Notes under the pieces: generated by a model | Database searches by the model: none | Seen by the model: the letters and a program-made list of their open reading frames with translations, nothing else | What the model was told of the DNA's origin: nothing | Made by a program: the position numbers and the translations under genes | NCBI GenBank assembly: GCA_034370585.1 | Contig: CP139754.1 | Coordinates: 16,200,001 to 16,264,000 of the forward strand | Source: Fragaria x ananassa | Lineage: Eukaryota; Streptophyta; Magnoliopsida; Rosales; Rosaceae | Direction: 5' to 3' | DNA: 64,000 bases | Part shown: positions 11,771 to 24,300 of the stretch, piece after piece | How the letters are laid out: each line of letters begins with the position of its first letter | Position numbering within the stretch: the first letter of the stretch is position 1

Positions 11771-11785
11771 GCTCTTAAGTTTAAA

Positions 11786-11788
<3 letters not shown>

Positions 11789-11816
<28 letters not shown>
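11789..11816. repeat. (AT)n microsatellite
   Basis: Uninterrupted AT dinucleotides directly upstream of the PMD-like frame. Confidence 0.95.
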
Positions 11817-11819
<3 letters not shown>

Positions 11820-12229
11820 ATGTTTTCTTAAATTGTGTGTTCCCACGTAAAAAACTCAACCCCAACACTTCAAAACTATCTCCGGCTTAGACAACAAAAC
11901 ACTTATCGCTCTTGGTTACTAAATCCCCAATATGACTAACTGTTGTTAATTACGGGCTGATGTCTCTTTTCCCAAGTTCAGATGAAATCTAATGGCACAA
12001 AATGAAAGTTGATAATTTCCTCTTTTTTTTTTTTTTTTAAGTTCATTATCTCGAAGTTTTATAATTTATCTTCCAATGTTTCATGTCACACAGTTCCTTT
12101 TAAGTAGTAACACACTTTTAGTATAGAGAACTGAAAATCTTAGAAATTTGTTGTCCCCTTGCACGACTACACCAATTCTCTATTCATCGTCTTAAAACTG
12201 CTAGCTACAGTTGTTTACGTCTAAATTAA

Positions 12230-13260
12230 TATTTTACTGGATAGTAAATGTTCATGTGAATATTAATTAAACTCTTGGTCCATGTCATACCGGCGAGCCC
12301 AAGGCCTTTAAATTTACAAATGATGGCTTGCAAGTAAGTCCACGCGAGCTCAGTTACAGAGTTTGCGTAACTCGCGCGCGGAATGGAATTCAGGCGGACT
12401 ACACAGTTCGCACAGAACACTTAACTCGAGCGTGGAATAGATCACGCGAGCTAACTTCAGAGTTCGCGTGCGGAATGGCTTCCACGCAGGGTAGAGAGTT
12501 CGCGTCGTTCGCGCAACATATATGGCTCGCACACTTAATGGTCTCGCACGCGAAATGACTTTGCGCGGACTACACAGTTCGCGTGCCGAATGTACTTCGC
12601 ATTAAAGACCTAGGTGAGGCGGAATATATTAAGGCGAGCTGGCGAACTGCCTTGCGTAGGAGACTTCGCGAGGAAGCAAGAGGCGGAGTCCGCTTGCACA
12701 ACTTTAATCGTTGAAGATTTTTTAAAGTCTTTGACATGCTTCGGGCCAATCTCTGTGGCCCTTTTAATATAAAAAGTCCTTTTAAAGCCCGCGAGATGGA
12801 GAGAAAGAGTATAATTGAGCGGCCGTGTCCTATGTGAAATATGCGAACTGGACATGTGTCACTAATTTGTTGATTCGCGCGGGCTGACCAGTGTCCTTGT
12901 GCTATTTGGGTCTCAGAGTCCGATTTGGATTCTAATCATTCTTTCTTCCGCCGAAAGTCGAACCACTATATAAAGGGCTTGAAGGTTTACAGAAAAGACA
13001 ACTCTCAAATACAACTAAACAAATCAATACTCAACAGAAGTATACAAACCTTCGACCCAGTCGAACCTCCAATGCGCTCCTCGGAGCTCTGCCTTCGCTT
13101 CCTTGTTGAAGCACGACAAACAATTAAATATCTCAATAAAATACAAACTGCAAACCAGTTACCTTTCAAGCTACTCGAATACCCTAACCCTAAGCGCACC
13201 GCCGCCTAGCCCTTTCTCAGAGCCCCTTTGGACTCTTTCCCGGTCACCCTGATTTCCCTA
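12230..13260 (+). mobile_element. LTR-like, G+C-rich repeat region of a decayed retroelement
   Basis: After A+T-rich flank, composition changes sharply. At 12330-12610 the sequence repeats variants of cgcgagct / agttcgcgtg / gcgcggaatg. A TATA box (tatataaa, 12967-12974) is followed by a leader-like A/C-rich stretch, as in the R-U5 part of an LTR. No partner LTR or primer-binding site was found. The motif family is related to the tandem repeats inside the Gypsy-type element at 43.4-43.8 kb. Confidence 0.4.
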
Positions 13261-13301
13261 TAGTTGCCCTGCTCGCGACACCATGAGTATCGAATCGCCT
13301 T

Positions 13302-15452
13302 GTGCTCGTAAATTCCTCCTCTGAGGTGGCACCTGGAAACCTCTTCCGCTTGATCAAGAAGTCAAGCGCACCCTACTTCTCTTTCCTCGTCCGCGAGGTG
13401 GCACGCCCTGATACTATTCTACAATCTCCTCCTGATATTGTGCGCGATAACAGAAGAAGTGTGCTAGTGGATGTTGGAGGTGCTACACTGCTCATGACCG
13501 TGTACTGCGACTTGGGGGTTCCTTTGTTCGGTCTGCCATTCTGGCTTACCATAAGTTTCATGCAGATATTGGCATCTGGGAAGCAATGTCTGAATTCACT
13601 AAGTCAAATTGTTGGGATCTTATGTTGCTTAGAACCGACGGACCCAAGAAAGTCGCTGTTGTTCTCTTTTAAAAACCATCTACCCCTGAGCGCTACAATG
13701 CAAGAGAACTATCCTTTGTGACTGCTGATCCTCTTTTTGCTGGAAGCTCCATGATTGTTTTGGGTTACAATGACGAGCCAATTGTTTGTGTTTCTCAAGT
13801 GTTTAGCTGTTAGTTGGCGTCCGAATCATTTACTAGCAGCTACATGTCTATGGAAATAGCAATGATGAAAGCTTCACATCCACCGACTGTCCTGAAAGTT
13901 GAAATTGCTACCAATTGTCAGCAACTTACCATTTCCTTTGTCCAGATTGATGCATATCACCACTTAGATCCTTCACTGATGGTTGTCTCTGTGCATAGTT
14001 TTAGTTCTCATTATAGAAACAATGAGCCTCTGTTTGTTATGAGTTGCAATGAGAGGCAAATTGTGAGAGCTCCTCAAAGGGTTATTCCCACGTCAAAAAT
14101 GGAAGGGGATTCAGTCACTTTGCTCCGTAAGCATGTTGTGATAGCAATTATGGTCATGATGTATTATCTGCGGTCACTTGGTTCTACACATTAGCATCAT
14201 TTTGCCGTGTTATTGCAGTTCATGTTTACCTCTCTCTCATCTTTGAGACGGAAAAGAACCATTACAAAGGGTGCTCTAAGACTCATATGCTTGAATCAAC
14301 ACAAAGATGGTTGATGTTACTACAAGAACCTGTTCTTTTGAAAGCTGCAAGTCCAAGGGTATTAAGGACTCATCCCCTTGTGCTACCTAGTGACAACTCG
14401 ATTCACCCAACAAATTTTCACTTTGAGGGTGAGCATTTTGATAGAATCCTTGTCTTATTTGTCAGTTTTGTTGTTGACGGTTCAATGGTAGCCTGAGCCT
14501 TAATCACTGGACTGCACCCAAATTTGGCCTGCATTCTTTCTAAGCATCATTCACTGGTTGTGGAAGCTGTTATAATGATGAGGCAGTTCTTCGCATCTGC
14601 AGTTCTTTATACACGTATTTGTTCTACTGACTTTCTCATGAACATATCAGAGTTTTATCCCCTCAGGTACTCTTCTGACCCTCTTGAGAATGGCGTAGTA
14701 TTGATGACTTATATGCAAACGACTTTTCAAACTGATCATAAGGAGGAGCCTTTCATGACCGTGAGCTCTTCTACTTTTAATTCACCTACCCATGCAATTG
14801 TGAGGAAGTTGGTTTCTTTATTACTTATGGTTGTTGTCCATTCATCACCTCCACTTAGGGACAACATATTGAGAGAAGATGAAAGGTTTATCCTTGGAAA
14901 TACCATGGTTATCTATATCAATGAGCAGTTGTCATTGAAGTCTAAGAAACAAGGCCTTGATATTGGGTATGGTGTTTATAATGGAAATTATTCTTCTCAT
15001 GTGAGCAGTTCCCTTCACTTGTCTGATTTCATGATTACACGGCTTATTTCTTTTGGCTTTGGGGCAATGGACTTTGGGGACCTTGCATTGGTTCCTCATG
15101 AGCTCTTTTCAATACTCATGTGGTCAAGTGAAGCTTTTCTAGTTATCTTGTTGTCTGCAAGCATACACTTCCGGCTACTGGTATTCGTGATTGCAAGTCA
15201 TCTACTACACTGTCCCGCTAGAGAAGCTTTGAGGATCATTTCTATCATGCCACATTCACATGATTGGATGCCAACTTCCAATTCTAATGATAGTGTTTAT
15301 CTATCTGTACTAATACATACTTGGCAAGTTACTACTGGTGATGGTATTAATTTTGGAGCAACCTTGACAAACATCACAGATCTCGACATGACATATTCTA
15401 CATCATGGTATCTTCCATTGTTCACTGGTGATCCAAATGCAAATAAAAAGAC
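13302..15452 (+). mobile_element. Unrecognised coding-like internal region, split by the Copia insertion
   Basis: Several medium frames on one strand look partly coding, for example the stretch reading ILAYHKFHADIGIWEAMSEF and SNCWDLMLLRTDGPKKVAVV around 13530-13670, and a 317-codon frame from 14524 that runs into the Copia LTR. I recognise no retroelement or host domain. Sequence resumes at 20247 on the other side of the Copia (AAYLEELKVKLFAD, LGALQTVDLEEYGDSLSWH) and ends at a purine tract and LTR-like start near 20644. I infer a degenerate internal domain of an older LTR element. Confidence 0.35.
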
Positions 15453-15457
15453 ATTTG
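15453..15457. repeat. Copia target-site duplication, left
   Basis: atttg, repeated at 20242-20246. Confidence 0.9.
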
Positions 15458-15761
15458 TGTTAAAATTACACTCTTAACTGTTTACTGTAGTTGCAATGTT
15501 TTACTGCAGTAGTTTTTGTGTGGTCAGATTATATGCCTGATGAATGGCTCTGATCATCTTTTGTGGTGACTTAGGGAGATGTCCTAAGCCTCACAAAATT
15601 AAGTTTTCATTGTGATAAGGAAAATAGGTCGAAGCTACAGTGTGAGCTCGACTCCTTCTCTCAAACTCTCTTCATCTGTTATCCCAGCAGCAAATATATT
15701 TGTGTTGTGAAATTGTGCGAGTGCAGGTGTATAATTCAGAAAAACAAGCTAAATTCTAACA
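15458..15761 (+). repeat. Copia 5' LTR
   Basis: 304 bp, tgttaaaattacac...ctaaattctaaca. Two differences from the 3' LTR (ctgtag versus ctatag; ttgcgag-type versus ttgtgag-type near the end, as gtgcgag/gtgtgag). Confidence 0.96.
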
Positions 15762-15774
15762 TGGTACCAGAGCC
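15762..15774 (+). promoter_or_regulatory. Copia primer-binding site
   Basis: tggtaccagagcc directly follows the 5' LTR and resembles the usual plant Copia site complementary to the 3' end of initiator methionine tRNA (tggtatcagagc). Confidence 0.85.
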
Positions 15775-15863
15775 CTAATCTGATCCAAGAGTTTGGGGCG
15801 TATTGTGATTTGATTTAGGGAGATTTCAATCGGTGAAACCCTAGATTTAGTTTCATCAAGATC

Positions 15864-18800
15864 ATGGCAGAGACGAGTAGCAGCGGTGACATACGTGCTC
15901 CGATCTTCAGTGGTGAGAACTACGACTTCTGGAGGATCAAGATGAGAACGGTTTTCATCACTCATGATCTTTGGAGTTTGGTCGAAGAAGGCTATATTAT
16001 GCCTGAAGACGTAGCAGCTCTCTCCGCAGCAGAGAAGTTGGCTCTAAAGAGCAACATCAAGAGGGACTCTAAAGCCCTCGGCGTGATTCAAAATGCAGTG
16101 ACCGATGAGATCTTTGCTAGCATCTCAAATGAAGAGACGGCAAATGGTGCTTGGGAAGTACTGCAAGATGAATTCAGAGGTACAGCAAAGGTTAGAAAAG
16201 TTAAACTTCAATCTTTGAGAAGGGATTTTGAATATACCCGGATGAAAAGGGATGAACCGCTTAAAGATTATTTGTCTAGGCTCAGCTTGATTGTGAATCA
16301 AATGAAAACTTTTAAAGAAGTGATCCCAGAGACAAGGGTAGTTCAAAAGATTCTAATGGGTTTAACTCAAAAGTATGATTCGATTGTTTTTATCATCGAA
16401 GAAACAAAGGATCTGGAGACCTTGAGTGAAGAAGCTATTAAAGGATCTCTAAGAGCTTTTGAACAGAGATTGGAGTCACATGCTGAGGATGAAACAACAG
16501 AAAATGCTTTTCAATCTCTTAGCATTGGTTCAAGAGAGAATCAGAGTGGTTCTAATCAAGACAGAGGCAGCAGTTCCAAGTTTAAAAGGAACTGGAAAGG
16601 AAAAGGAAAAAAATGGGAAAGCAAGAGTAACACCCCAGTGAAAAACAATGATTGCAGTAGCAGTAATTCCCTGTCAGAATGCAAAGTTTGCAAGAAATAC
16701 CATCGTGGTGCTTGTTGGTTCAAAGGCAAGTCTAAATGCTCAAAGTGTGATAGATTTGGGCATGTACAAAAAGACTGCAACTCCAACAACAAACAACAAG
16801 CCAATTATACAGAAAATGTGGAAAGTGATGGCACACTCTTTTATGCTTGTCACACAGCAACTGTTGAACCGAATGACAATGTTTGGTACATTGACAGTGG
16901 CTGTAGTAATCACATGACAGCAAACAAGTCTATCCTGATTGATTTTGATCCTTCTGTGACTTCAATAGTGAAGATGGGGAATGGAAATTTGTCTAAGGCA
17001 AGTGGGAAAGGCTCTCTTGCTGTTGAAACTAGAAAGGGGAGAAGACTTATCAAAGAAGTGATGCTGGTTCCAGGTTTGGATGTAAATTTGTTGAGTGTTG
17101 GTCAGATGATGGAGAATGGGTCATATGTTAATTTTGGAGATGATATGGTTAGTATATATGAAGATAAAAACTTCAAGAATCTTGCTGCAAGAGTTAGAAT
17201 GACAGGGAACAGAAGTTTTCCCCTCATTATGAAATATTCTACTTCCATTGCAATGAAAGTGGATGTGATGGAATCATCATGGCTGTGGCACAAGAGGTTT
17301 GGTCATCTAAATTTTCAAAGCTTGAAGAAACTACAACAGCAATATATGGTCTTCGGTCTACCATCAATTAAAGAAGCTGGAGAAGTATGTGAGGGTTGTG
17401 CAATTGGAAAGCAACACAGAGCATCCTTTCCAAAGGAGAAGGCATGGAGAGCTTCTAAACCCTTGGAGCTCATCCACTCAGATGTGTGTGGCCCTATGGA
17501 CATAGCAACTCATTCAGGGAACAGGTACTTTCTGCTCTTTGTGGATGACTACTCAAGGATGATTTGGGTATATTTTCTGAGGCACAAATCAGGGGTATTC
17601 AATGTGTTCAGAAAATTCAAATTGATGGTGGAGAAGCAAAGTGGCCTACAGATTAAGAAACTAAGAAGTGGCCGTGGTGGTGAGTATAATTCACATGAGT
17701 TTGATAAGTTCTGTGAAGATATGGGACTTGAAAGGCAACTCACAACATCATATACACCGCAGCAAAATGGTGTAGCTGAGAGGAAGAACATGACTATTGT
17801 CGAAATGGGAAAGTCGATGTTGCATGAGAAGAAGATGCCATATACTTTCTGGGGAGAAGCTGTGCACACAGCAGTATATCTGCTGAACAGGTGCCCTACA
17901 AAAGCAGTAGAGAAATTGACTCCTTTTGAAGCTTATAGTGGAATAAAACCATCGGTTAACCACTTGAAAGTATTTGGTTCAATATGCTATTCTCATGTGC
18001 CTAAGCAACTCAGACACAAGCTTGAGGAAGTAAGTGAAAGATGTATTTTTGTGGGATACAGTAGCCAAACTAAAGGCTACAGACTGTACAAGTTGGCGAC
18101 GGAAAAGATTGTCATTTCAAGAGATGTTGTTTTTAATGAAAAGGCATCTTGGGATTGGAAATCTAAATCAGTGCAGTACTCCACAATCTCATCAGCTGAC
18201 AATGATGCAATAGAAGAAGAAGAAGAAGAAGAGGAAGAAGAAGAATCCCCTGTAGCTCAACAATCCCCAGCAGTTCAATCATCATAAGCTGTAAGTCCTT
18301 TTTTGGCTCAATCAGAAGCTTCTACTCCAAGTTCAACTCCTGTGAGAGTAAGAAGACTTAGTGATGTATATGCATCATGCAATTTTTGTGTGGTGGAACC
18401 TGAAAATTTTGAAGAAGCAGTGAAAGACAAGGCTTGGCAGTCAGCTATGGAAGATGAAATAGGAGTGATCGAGAAGAATTCGACATGGGAATTAGTTGAC
18501 AGACCTAGTGACAAAGATGTAATAGGTGTAAAGTGGATTTACAAGACAAAGTTGAATCTAGATGGTTCAATTCAGAAGATCAAAGCAAGGCTAGTTGCAA
18601 AAGGCTACTCGCAGCAACCTGGAGTAGATTTCAATGAGACTTTTGCACCAGTGGCAAGACTAGATACTATTCGGATCTTAATTGCATTGGCAGCTCAAAA
18701 AGGTTGGTTGATACACCAACTAGATGTCAAGTCAGCCTTCTTAAATGGAGTTTTAGATGAAGAAGTCTATATTGATCAGCCACAAGGCTTTGTTGATGAA

Positions 18801-19931
18801 AATAATGAAATGAAAGTGTACAAGCTGAAGAAAGCTCTCTATGGGTTGAAGCAAGCACCTAGAGTTTGGTATGGAGAGATTGACTCGTACTTCATCTGCA
18901 ATGGTTTTGAAAGAAGCTCGAGTGAAGCTACTCTGTACACAAAGACTGAAGGTAAATCTGACATCCTTATTGTTTCAATTTATGTGGATGATGTGGTTTT
19001 TACTGGAAGTAGTGAGACATTGATCTCAAATTTCAAGAAAGAGATGATGAGAAAGTATGAGATGACAGATTTAGGTTTGTTACATCATTTTCTGGGTATT
19101 GGTGTTAGTCAAAAAGATGGCAGCATTAGTATTTCTCAAAAGAAGTATGCTCAGACTCTTATTGAAAAATTTGGCATGAAAGGGTGCAAATCATATTCGA
19201 CACCTTTGATTGTCAATGAAAAATTGTCCAAGGAAGATGGAAGTGAGGCTGCAAATGCTAGCATATACAGGAGCTTAGTGGGAAGTCTGTTATATCTCAC
19301 CGCAACAAGACCAGACATCATGTATGCTACTAGTCTGTTGTCAAGATTCATGCATAATCCAACTCAAATTCACTATGGAACAGCAAAGAGAGTTCTGAGA
19401 TATGTTCAAGGGACTATTGATTTTGGTATCAAATATGAGAAAGAAAAAAAACCGAAGTTGATTGGTTTCTGTGACAGTGATTGGGGAGGAAGTGTAGATG
19501 ATATGAGAAGCACATTCGGATATGCTTTTACATTTGGCTCAGGAGTGTTTTCATGGGCTTCAATCAAGCAACACAGTGTTGCATTGTCCACCGCAGAGGC
19601 TGAGTATGTTAGTGCAGCAGAAGCAACTTCTCAGGTAATTTGGCTGAGATATGTTCTTGAAGATTTTGGTCAAATGCAGCAAGAAGCTACTCCTCTATTG
19701 TGTGACAACATGTCAGCAATAGCAATGACAAAGAATCCAGTGTTCCATAACAGAACAAAACACATTGCAAGGAGGTACCACTTCATCAGAGATGCAGTTC
19801 AAGCAAAAGAAATAGATGTGCTTTACTGCAGGACTGAAGAACAAGTGGCTGACATTTTCACAAAGGCATTGCCTAAAGAGAGGTTTGTCCTTTTAAGAGG
19901 TTTACTTGGTGTTGAACAGTTAATCATGTAA
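15864..19931 (+). pseudogene. Copia gag-pol polyprotein with one stop codon and an integrase active-site change
   Basis: A single frame of 1356 codons, broken once by TAA at 18285-18287, after residue 807 in the low-complexity linker between integrase and RT. Gag (MAETSSSGDIRAPIFSGENY) is followed by a CCHC knuckle (CSKCDRFGHVQKDC), protease (WYIDSGCSNHMT), pre-integrase (WLWHKRFGHLNF), integrase (HSDVCGPMD, VDDYSR, NGVAERKN), RT (KWIYKTKLNLDGS, QLDVKSAFLNG, YVDDVVFTG) and RNase H (CDSDWGG, STAEAEYVSAAEA). In the integrase the expected Asp of the RSD(R/N)GGE motif is Gly at residue 603 (ggc, 17670-17672), which removes one of the three catalytic acidic residues. A Glu-rich run lies at 18212-18247. 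Confidence 0.95.
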
Positions 19932-19937
19932 GGGGAG
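19930..19937 (+). promoter_or_regulatory. Copia polypurine tract
   Basis: aaggggag immediately before the 3' LTR; it overlaps the gag-pol stop codon. Confidence 0.85.
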
Positions 19938-20241
19938 TGTTAAAATTACACTCTTAACTGTTTACTATAGTTGCAATGTTTTACTGCAGTAGTTTTTGTG
20001 TGGTCAGATTATATGCCTGATGAATGGCTCTGATCATCTTTTGTGGTGACTTAGGGAGATGTCCTAAGCCTCACAAAATTAAGTTTTCATTGTGATAAGG
20101 AAAATAGGTCGAAGCTACAGTGTGAGCTCGACTCCTTCTCTCAAACTCTCTTCATCTGTTATCCCAGCAGCAAATATATTTGTGTTGTGAAATTGTGTGA
20201 GTGCAGGTGTATAATTCAGAAAAACAAGCTAAATTCTAACA
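19938..20241 (+). repeat. Copia 3' LTR
   Basis: 304 bp, near-identical to 15458-15761, followed by the atttg target duplication at 20242-20246. Confidence 0.96.
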
Positions 20242-20246
20242 ATTTG

Positions 20247-20950
20247 GTGCTATTGCAGCATACCTTGAGGAGTTGAAAGTGAAATTGTTTGCTGATTCCC
20301 ATCTCGGAGCACTCCAAACAGTTGATTTGGAAGAATATGGTGATTCTTTGTCTTGGCACAGGGCACGGCACATTCCTGCATTTGTTGTTACCTTGAATGA
20401 TAAAAACCGTCTCGTTGGCTGACGTTTCAAGCATGGAACATGTGTGGAATCCTGGATCAGAATTTTTCCTTTGTGACTGTATGTGGTTGATGCAAGAACA
20501 TGTCTTTACAGTCAATACAGTGGATGAGATGCTTATAGCAATGAAGGATCAGGGTGAAATGGGTTCTGCTGAAGTCCTTGGGACTCACTTCTCTGTTATA
20601 CGTTCAAGGCCTGAGGACATGCCTTTATTTAAGGGGGGAGGAATGTGAGGACCATTGTGCTATACCTATATATATTGATTTGGGCTAGTGTGTTAATTTA
20701 CCTAAATGGGTTTTTTCTTAGACTCGGGTCGGGTCTTCCAGTGACCGGGTCTTTAGGGTTGGTTAGTCGAATAACTATATAAGACAAACTTCATCCTTTA
20801 TAAGAGTTTATCAAATGAATATGAATATTTTTTAACTTTATTTTCTTTAATTTCTCTGTAATTTACTTGTTTCTGTTCTTAATGAATTATGATCCCATCA
20901 GATATAGAGAAGTTTTATCAAGAAAGAATAGGGTTTCTGAATGTATCAAC
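20247..20950 (+). mobile_element. Right part of the element split by Copia, with purine tract and LTR-like end
   Basis: Continues the unrecognised coding-like sequence and ends ...RPEDMPLFKGGGM at a purine tract (aaggggggaggaa, 20631-20643). From 20644 a sequence starting tgtgaggacc has a TATA box (tatataag, 20776-20783) and resembles an LTR. No upstream partner LTR was found, so the 5' end of this element is missing or too diverged to see. Confidence 0.45.
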
Positions 20951-21356
20951 ATGCAGAGAATCATTTTCTTTGACACGAGGCCCTAATGTAATTGATGAGC
21001 TTCAAGACTAAGCATTGACCAAGGAGTGTGGCATTTTGACGGACACTCCTACGGAATTATCAAGGTCAAGTCTGGTTCGGACCTACAGATACGAGTGCCG
21101 TGAAGTTGGTTAAAACACACGCACGTGCACCCCGCGTGACTACTTTTCCTCACTCCCCATCCCTTTCCCCAAACCCCACTCCCCCACATCTGTCACTCCC
21201 GCCACTCTAAAACAAACCAGCGCGTGATCTTCACAACCGACTGAGCGAGTAAGGATAACCCTCACCCGCCCGTCCACAGCTCCCAAAAAGAAACCAAAAA
21301 TCGTCATCATCATCATCGCAATTGAAGGAAGGCTTTGTTGTATGGTCTGAAACAAA

Positions 21357-24300
21357 ATGGCTGCTGGTGTCAAGATAGGAGCCACCGGCGTCGGAGCCTT
21401 TCCGTCTCACCGAGCCACCACCATGTCCGCCGCTCTCCCTCTCCCTCACTCTCTCTTCTTCCTCCGCACTCTCCCCTCCCGCCCACGCGCCCTCCGCCTC
21501 CACTCCTCCCCCTCCTCTCGCTCTCACTTTCGCCCCCTCCGCGCTTCCTCCGACGACTCTCCTCCACCTGCTTCAGGCATCTCATCTTTCTTTCTCTCTA
21601 ACTAGTTGTTGTTTGTTGGAGTTGAATTTGGAGCTGCAGAATTTGATTTTGACGAGCTTAATTTGCAGGGCGAGAGGTGGAGAATGTGGTGATTATAGGT
21701 TCAGGTCCGGCGGGATTCACGGCGGCAATCTACGCGGCAAGGGCGAATCTGAAGCCGCTGGTGTTTGAGGGCTACCAGTATGGTCCCGGTGGGCAGCTCA
21801 TGACTACTACGGAGGTTGAGAATTTTCCGGGGTTCCCTGAGGGAATTACTGGTCCGGATTTAATGGACAAGTGAGTTGAGCTTGCATTTCGCTTGTTTGA
21901 GGATTTCGGATTTGTGTCTGTGGCGAATTATGTAGTGTTTTTTTTTTTCATTAAATTAAAATGGGGAGTGATTGAGGAGCTCGGCATTGTGGTTTTCATG
22001 TGTGTAGGATGCGGCGGCAGGCCGAGCGGTGGGGAGCTGAGTTGTATCAGGAAGATGTTGAGTCTATTGATGTTACTACTAGGCCCTTTACTGTGATGAG
22101 CAGTGACCGTAAGGTGATATATGATTTCTCGCCAGCTTGTTTTATTTAAAAGTTTAATGATTCTGGTTTGGACTCATGTGATCAGGATGTTAAGTTTGCC
22201 TATGGCAGAAGAATTTGAAACCAACTGTTACTTGGTAATGAGATTTTGAAGTGAACCTTTAGGAGTTAACAGTCATTCCCTAAAAAAAGGGACATGAGTG
22301 CTAAACGATGTGTGAATAAGTTTTGATAGACGTATAAATAATTAAGGTACCTCCTCCTTATTTATGGTTTTATGTGCTATATAAAACTGATAGCATCATG
22401 ACCTTCATTATCGGGACGCATACATCAGTTGCTGAGCGTAGGATCCCATTGCGCTTGAGCGGATGTCAAAACACTCAATGGAATGTCAAGTTTCCATTGT
22501 TATTTTTATGTACCTTTCTGTTCATTTCTTAGGATTTAGGGTTCGTCTTCAGCTTTTGGACTACCGCCTTAAACTCAGAAACCACTCCCTATACACTTTG
22601 ATCTAATTTCTACACTCTAAAGTGACCGATCATATCATGTCCAAAGGGTGGAAATTATGCATTTTGGTCCTTGTTTTGTTTATGTAATGATATTTCTTTT
22701 CTTGCCACCTGTTTGTAATGATGCATAAGTTCTGCAATTATCAGTGTGGTGGAATACGACTTTTGATATGCGAGCTTATTGGCTCCAATTAGACTTTTGT
22801 TCAATATGAACTATGGAAGTAACTATCCCACAAGTTACATACTAGTTTCCTTAATATTTCATATCTAGTTCTAATTTTTGCATATATATTTCAGGTTAAG
22901 TGCAACAGTCTAATTTTTGCCACAGGGGCAACTGCAAGACGTCTTAGGATACCCCGTGAAGATGAATTTTGGAGTAGGGGGATTAGTGCTTGTGCAATAT
23001 GTGATGGAGCATCGCCACTGTTTAAACGGCAAGTGCTTGCCGTGGTAGGAGGGGGTGATACAGCCACAGAGGAAGCTTTGTACCTTACTAAATATGCTCG
23101 ACATGTTCACTTGCTTGTACGTAGAGATCAACTGAGGGCTTCCAGAGCCATGCAAGATAGGTGAGTCTTGATAAAAATGCTCCTTTATTTGTTTATTAGT
23201 CTTCTGATAGTGTTGTGGCACACTTTTTTTTATTACAATTGTACTTTGCTCCTTTATTTAAACTACTTACTACTTTAATTTAAATTGGTATTGTGTTTTC
23301 TCATTTATTTGTGTTATCTTGTTTGAAGTTTCACTTTGTCATTTGCCCAAACAGAAAAAGAGAAGTTTCATTTTATCTGTTACCACAAAGATCGGTGTAA
23401 AGTTTGTTGCTGTTAATGTAGAAAGAACATATGTATACATTTGTTTCTTCCGGAGTTGCTTCTTCCTCCTGATAACTTAACCCTTTGTATGGTTAAACCT
23501 TAAAAATTAGTTACAAGTGACTACTGTGTTAATAAAGAAAATATGCATTGTGGAGCAATACTGTCAACATAAATTCAACAAGGATTCACTTATGAGCGGA
23601 ACAGAAAGCTGAACCAAGATACTTGGTCTTAGTTATGATGAATTACAGTGGAGCGTTTGGGTATATTGAAAATTGTAAACAAGGAAGGAAAGTTATCATT
23701 ATATCTTCTTTATTGAAGCCATACATCCTTCCTATGTAAGAAGAGGCAGGCACAAATTATCTGTGGATGATTAAAGTTAGGATTTTAGAACAGAAAGTGG
23801 GCAATTTTTTCAGTGGTGCATATGGGGTCACTTGTGTCTTGACTGTCGGTCTTTTCCGGTCTTTCCATAAATGTGCTGGAAGTTGTATATGATGTTAAAC
23901 TATGAATCATTTGAAACAAACTCTTAGTTATTGTTAAATTGTGGTTCTTTTGAAGACATAAACATTGCAAATCAGAGTAATAATGTCAACAAGTGTAGGT
24001 ATAATCTTTGAGTTTTTTTTTCTTCGTATGAAAATAGTTTTTCTTTGCAGAAAGAGTATGGTGGTGACATCTGATTTGAGAATCAGATATTTGTTAGCCT
24101 TTTTGACATTACATATTCATCTCGGGGGAATTGCTTTCTGTTCAATAGATTTTGATTGGATCCCTTGATGATGATTTATACTAAATTACTAATCAACACC
24201 TTGTATGTGTGAGTTTTCAACTCCCTGAATGTTTGTTTAACAGGTTGATTATCACGAATGTTTCAGAGTGTTCAACAACCCAAATATCACTGTGCATTTC

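Larger units (their letters stand above)
15458..20241 (+). mobile_element. Complete Ty1/Copia LTR retrotransposon
   Basis: A 4784-bp element with 304-bp LTRs that start tgtt and end aaca, a tRNA-iMet type primer-binding site, one gag-pol frame, a polypurine tract and a 5-bp target duplication (atttg). By eye the LTRs differ at two positions only, both transitions, which indicates a recent insertion. It is nevertheless disabled by a nonsense codon and an integrase substitution. Confidence 0.96.

Noticed and set aside
14524..15477. 317-codon frame as an intact gene
   Set aside because: It runs into the Copia LTR for its last codons, has an odd Met/Ser-rich composition and no recognised domain; kept only as an unassigned coding-like region.
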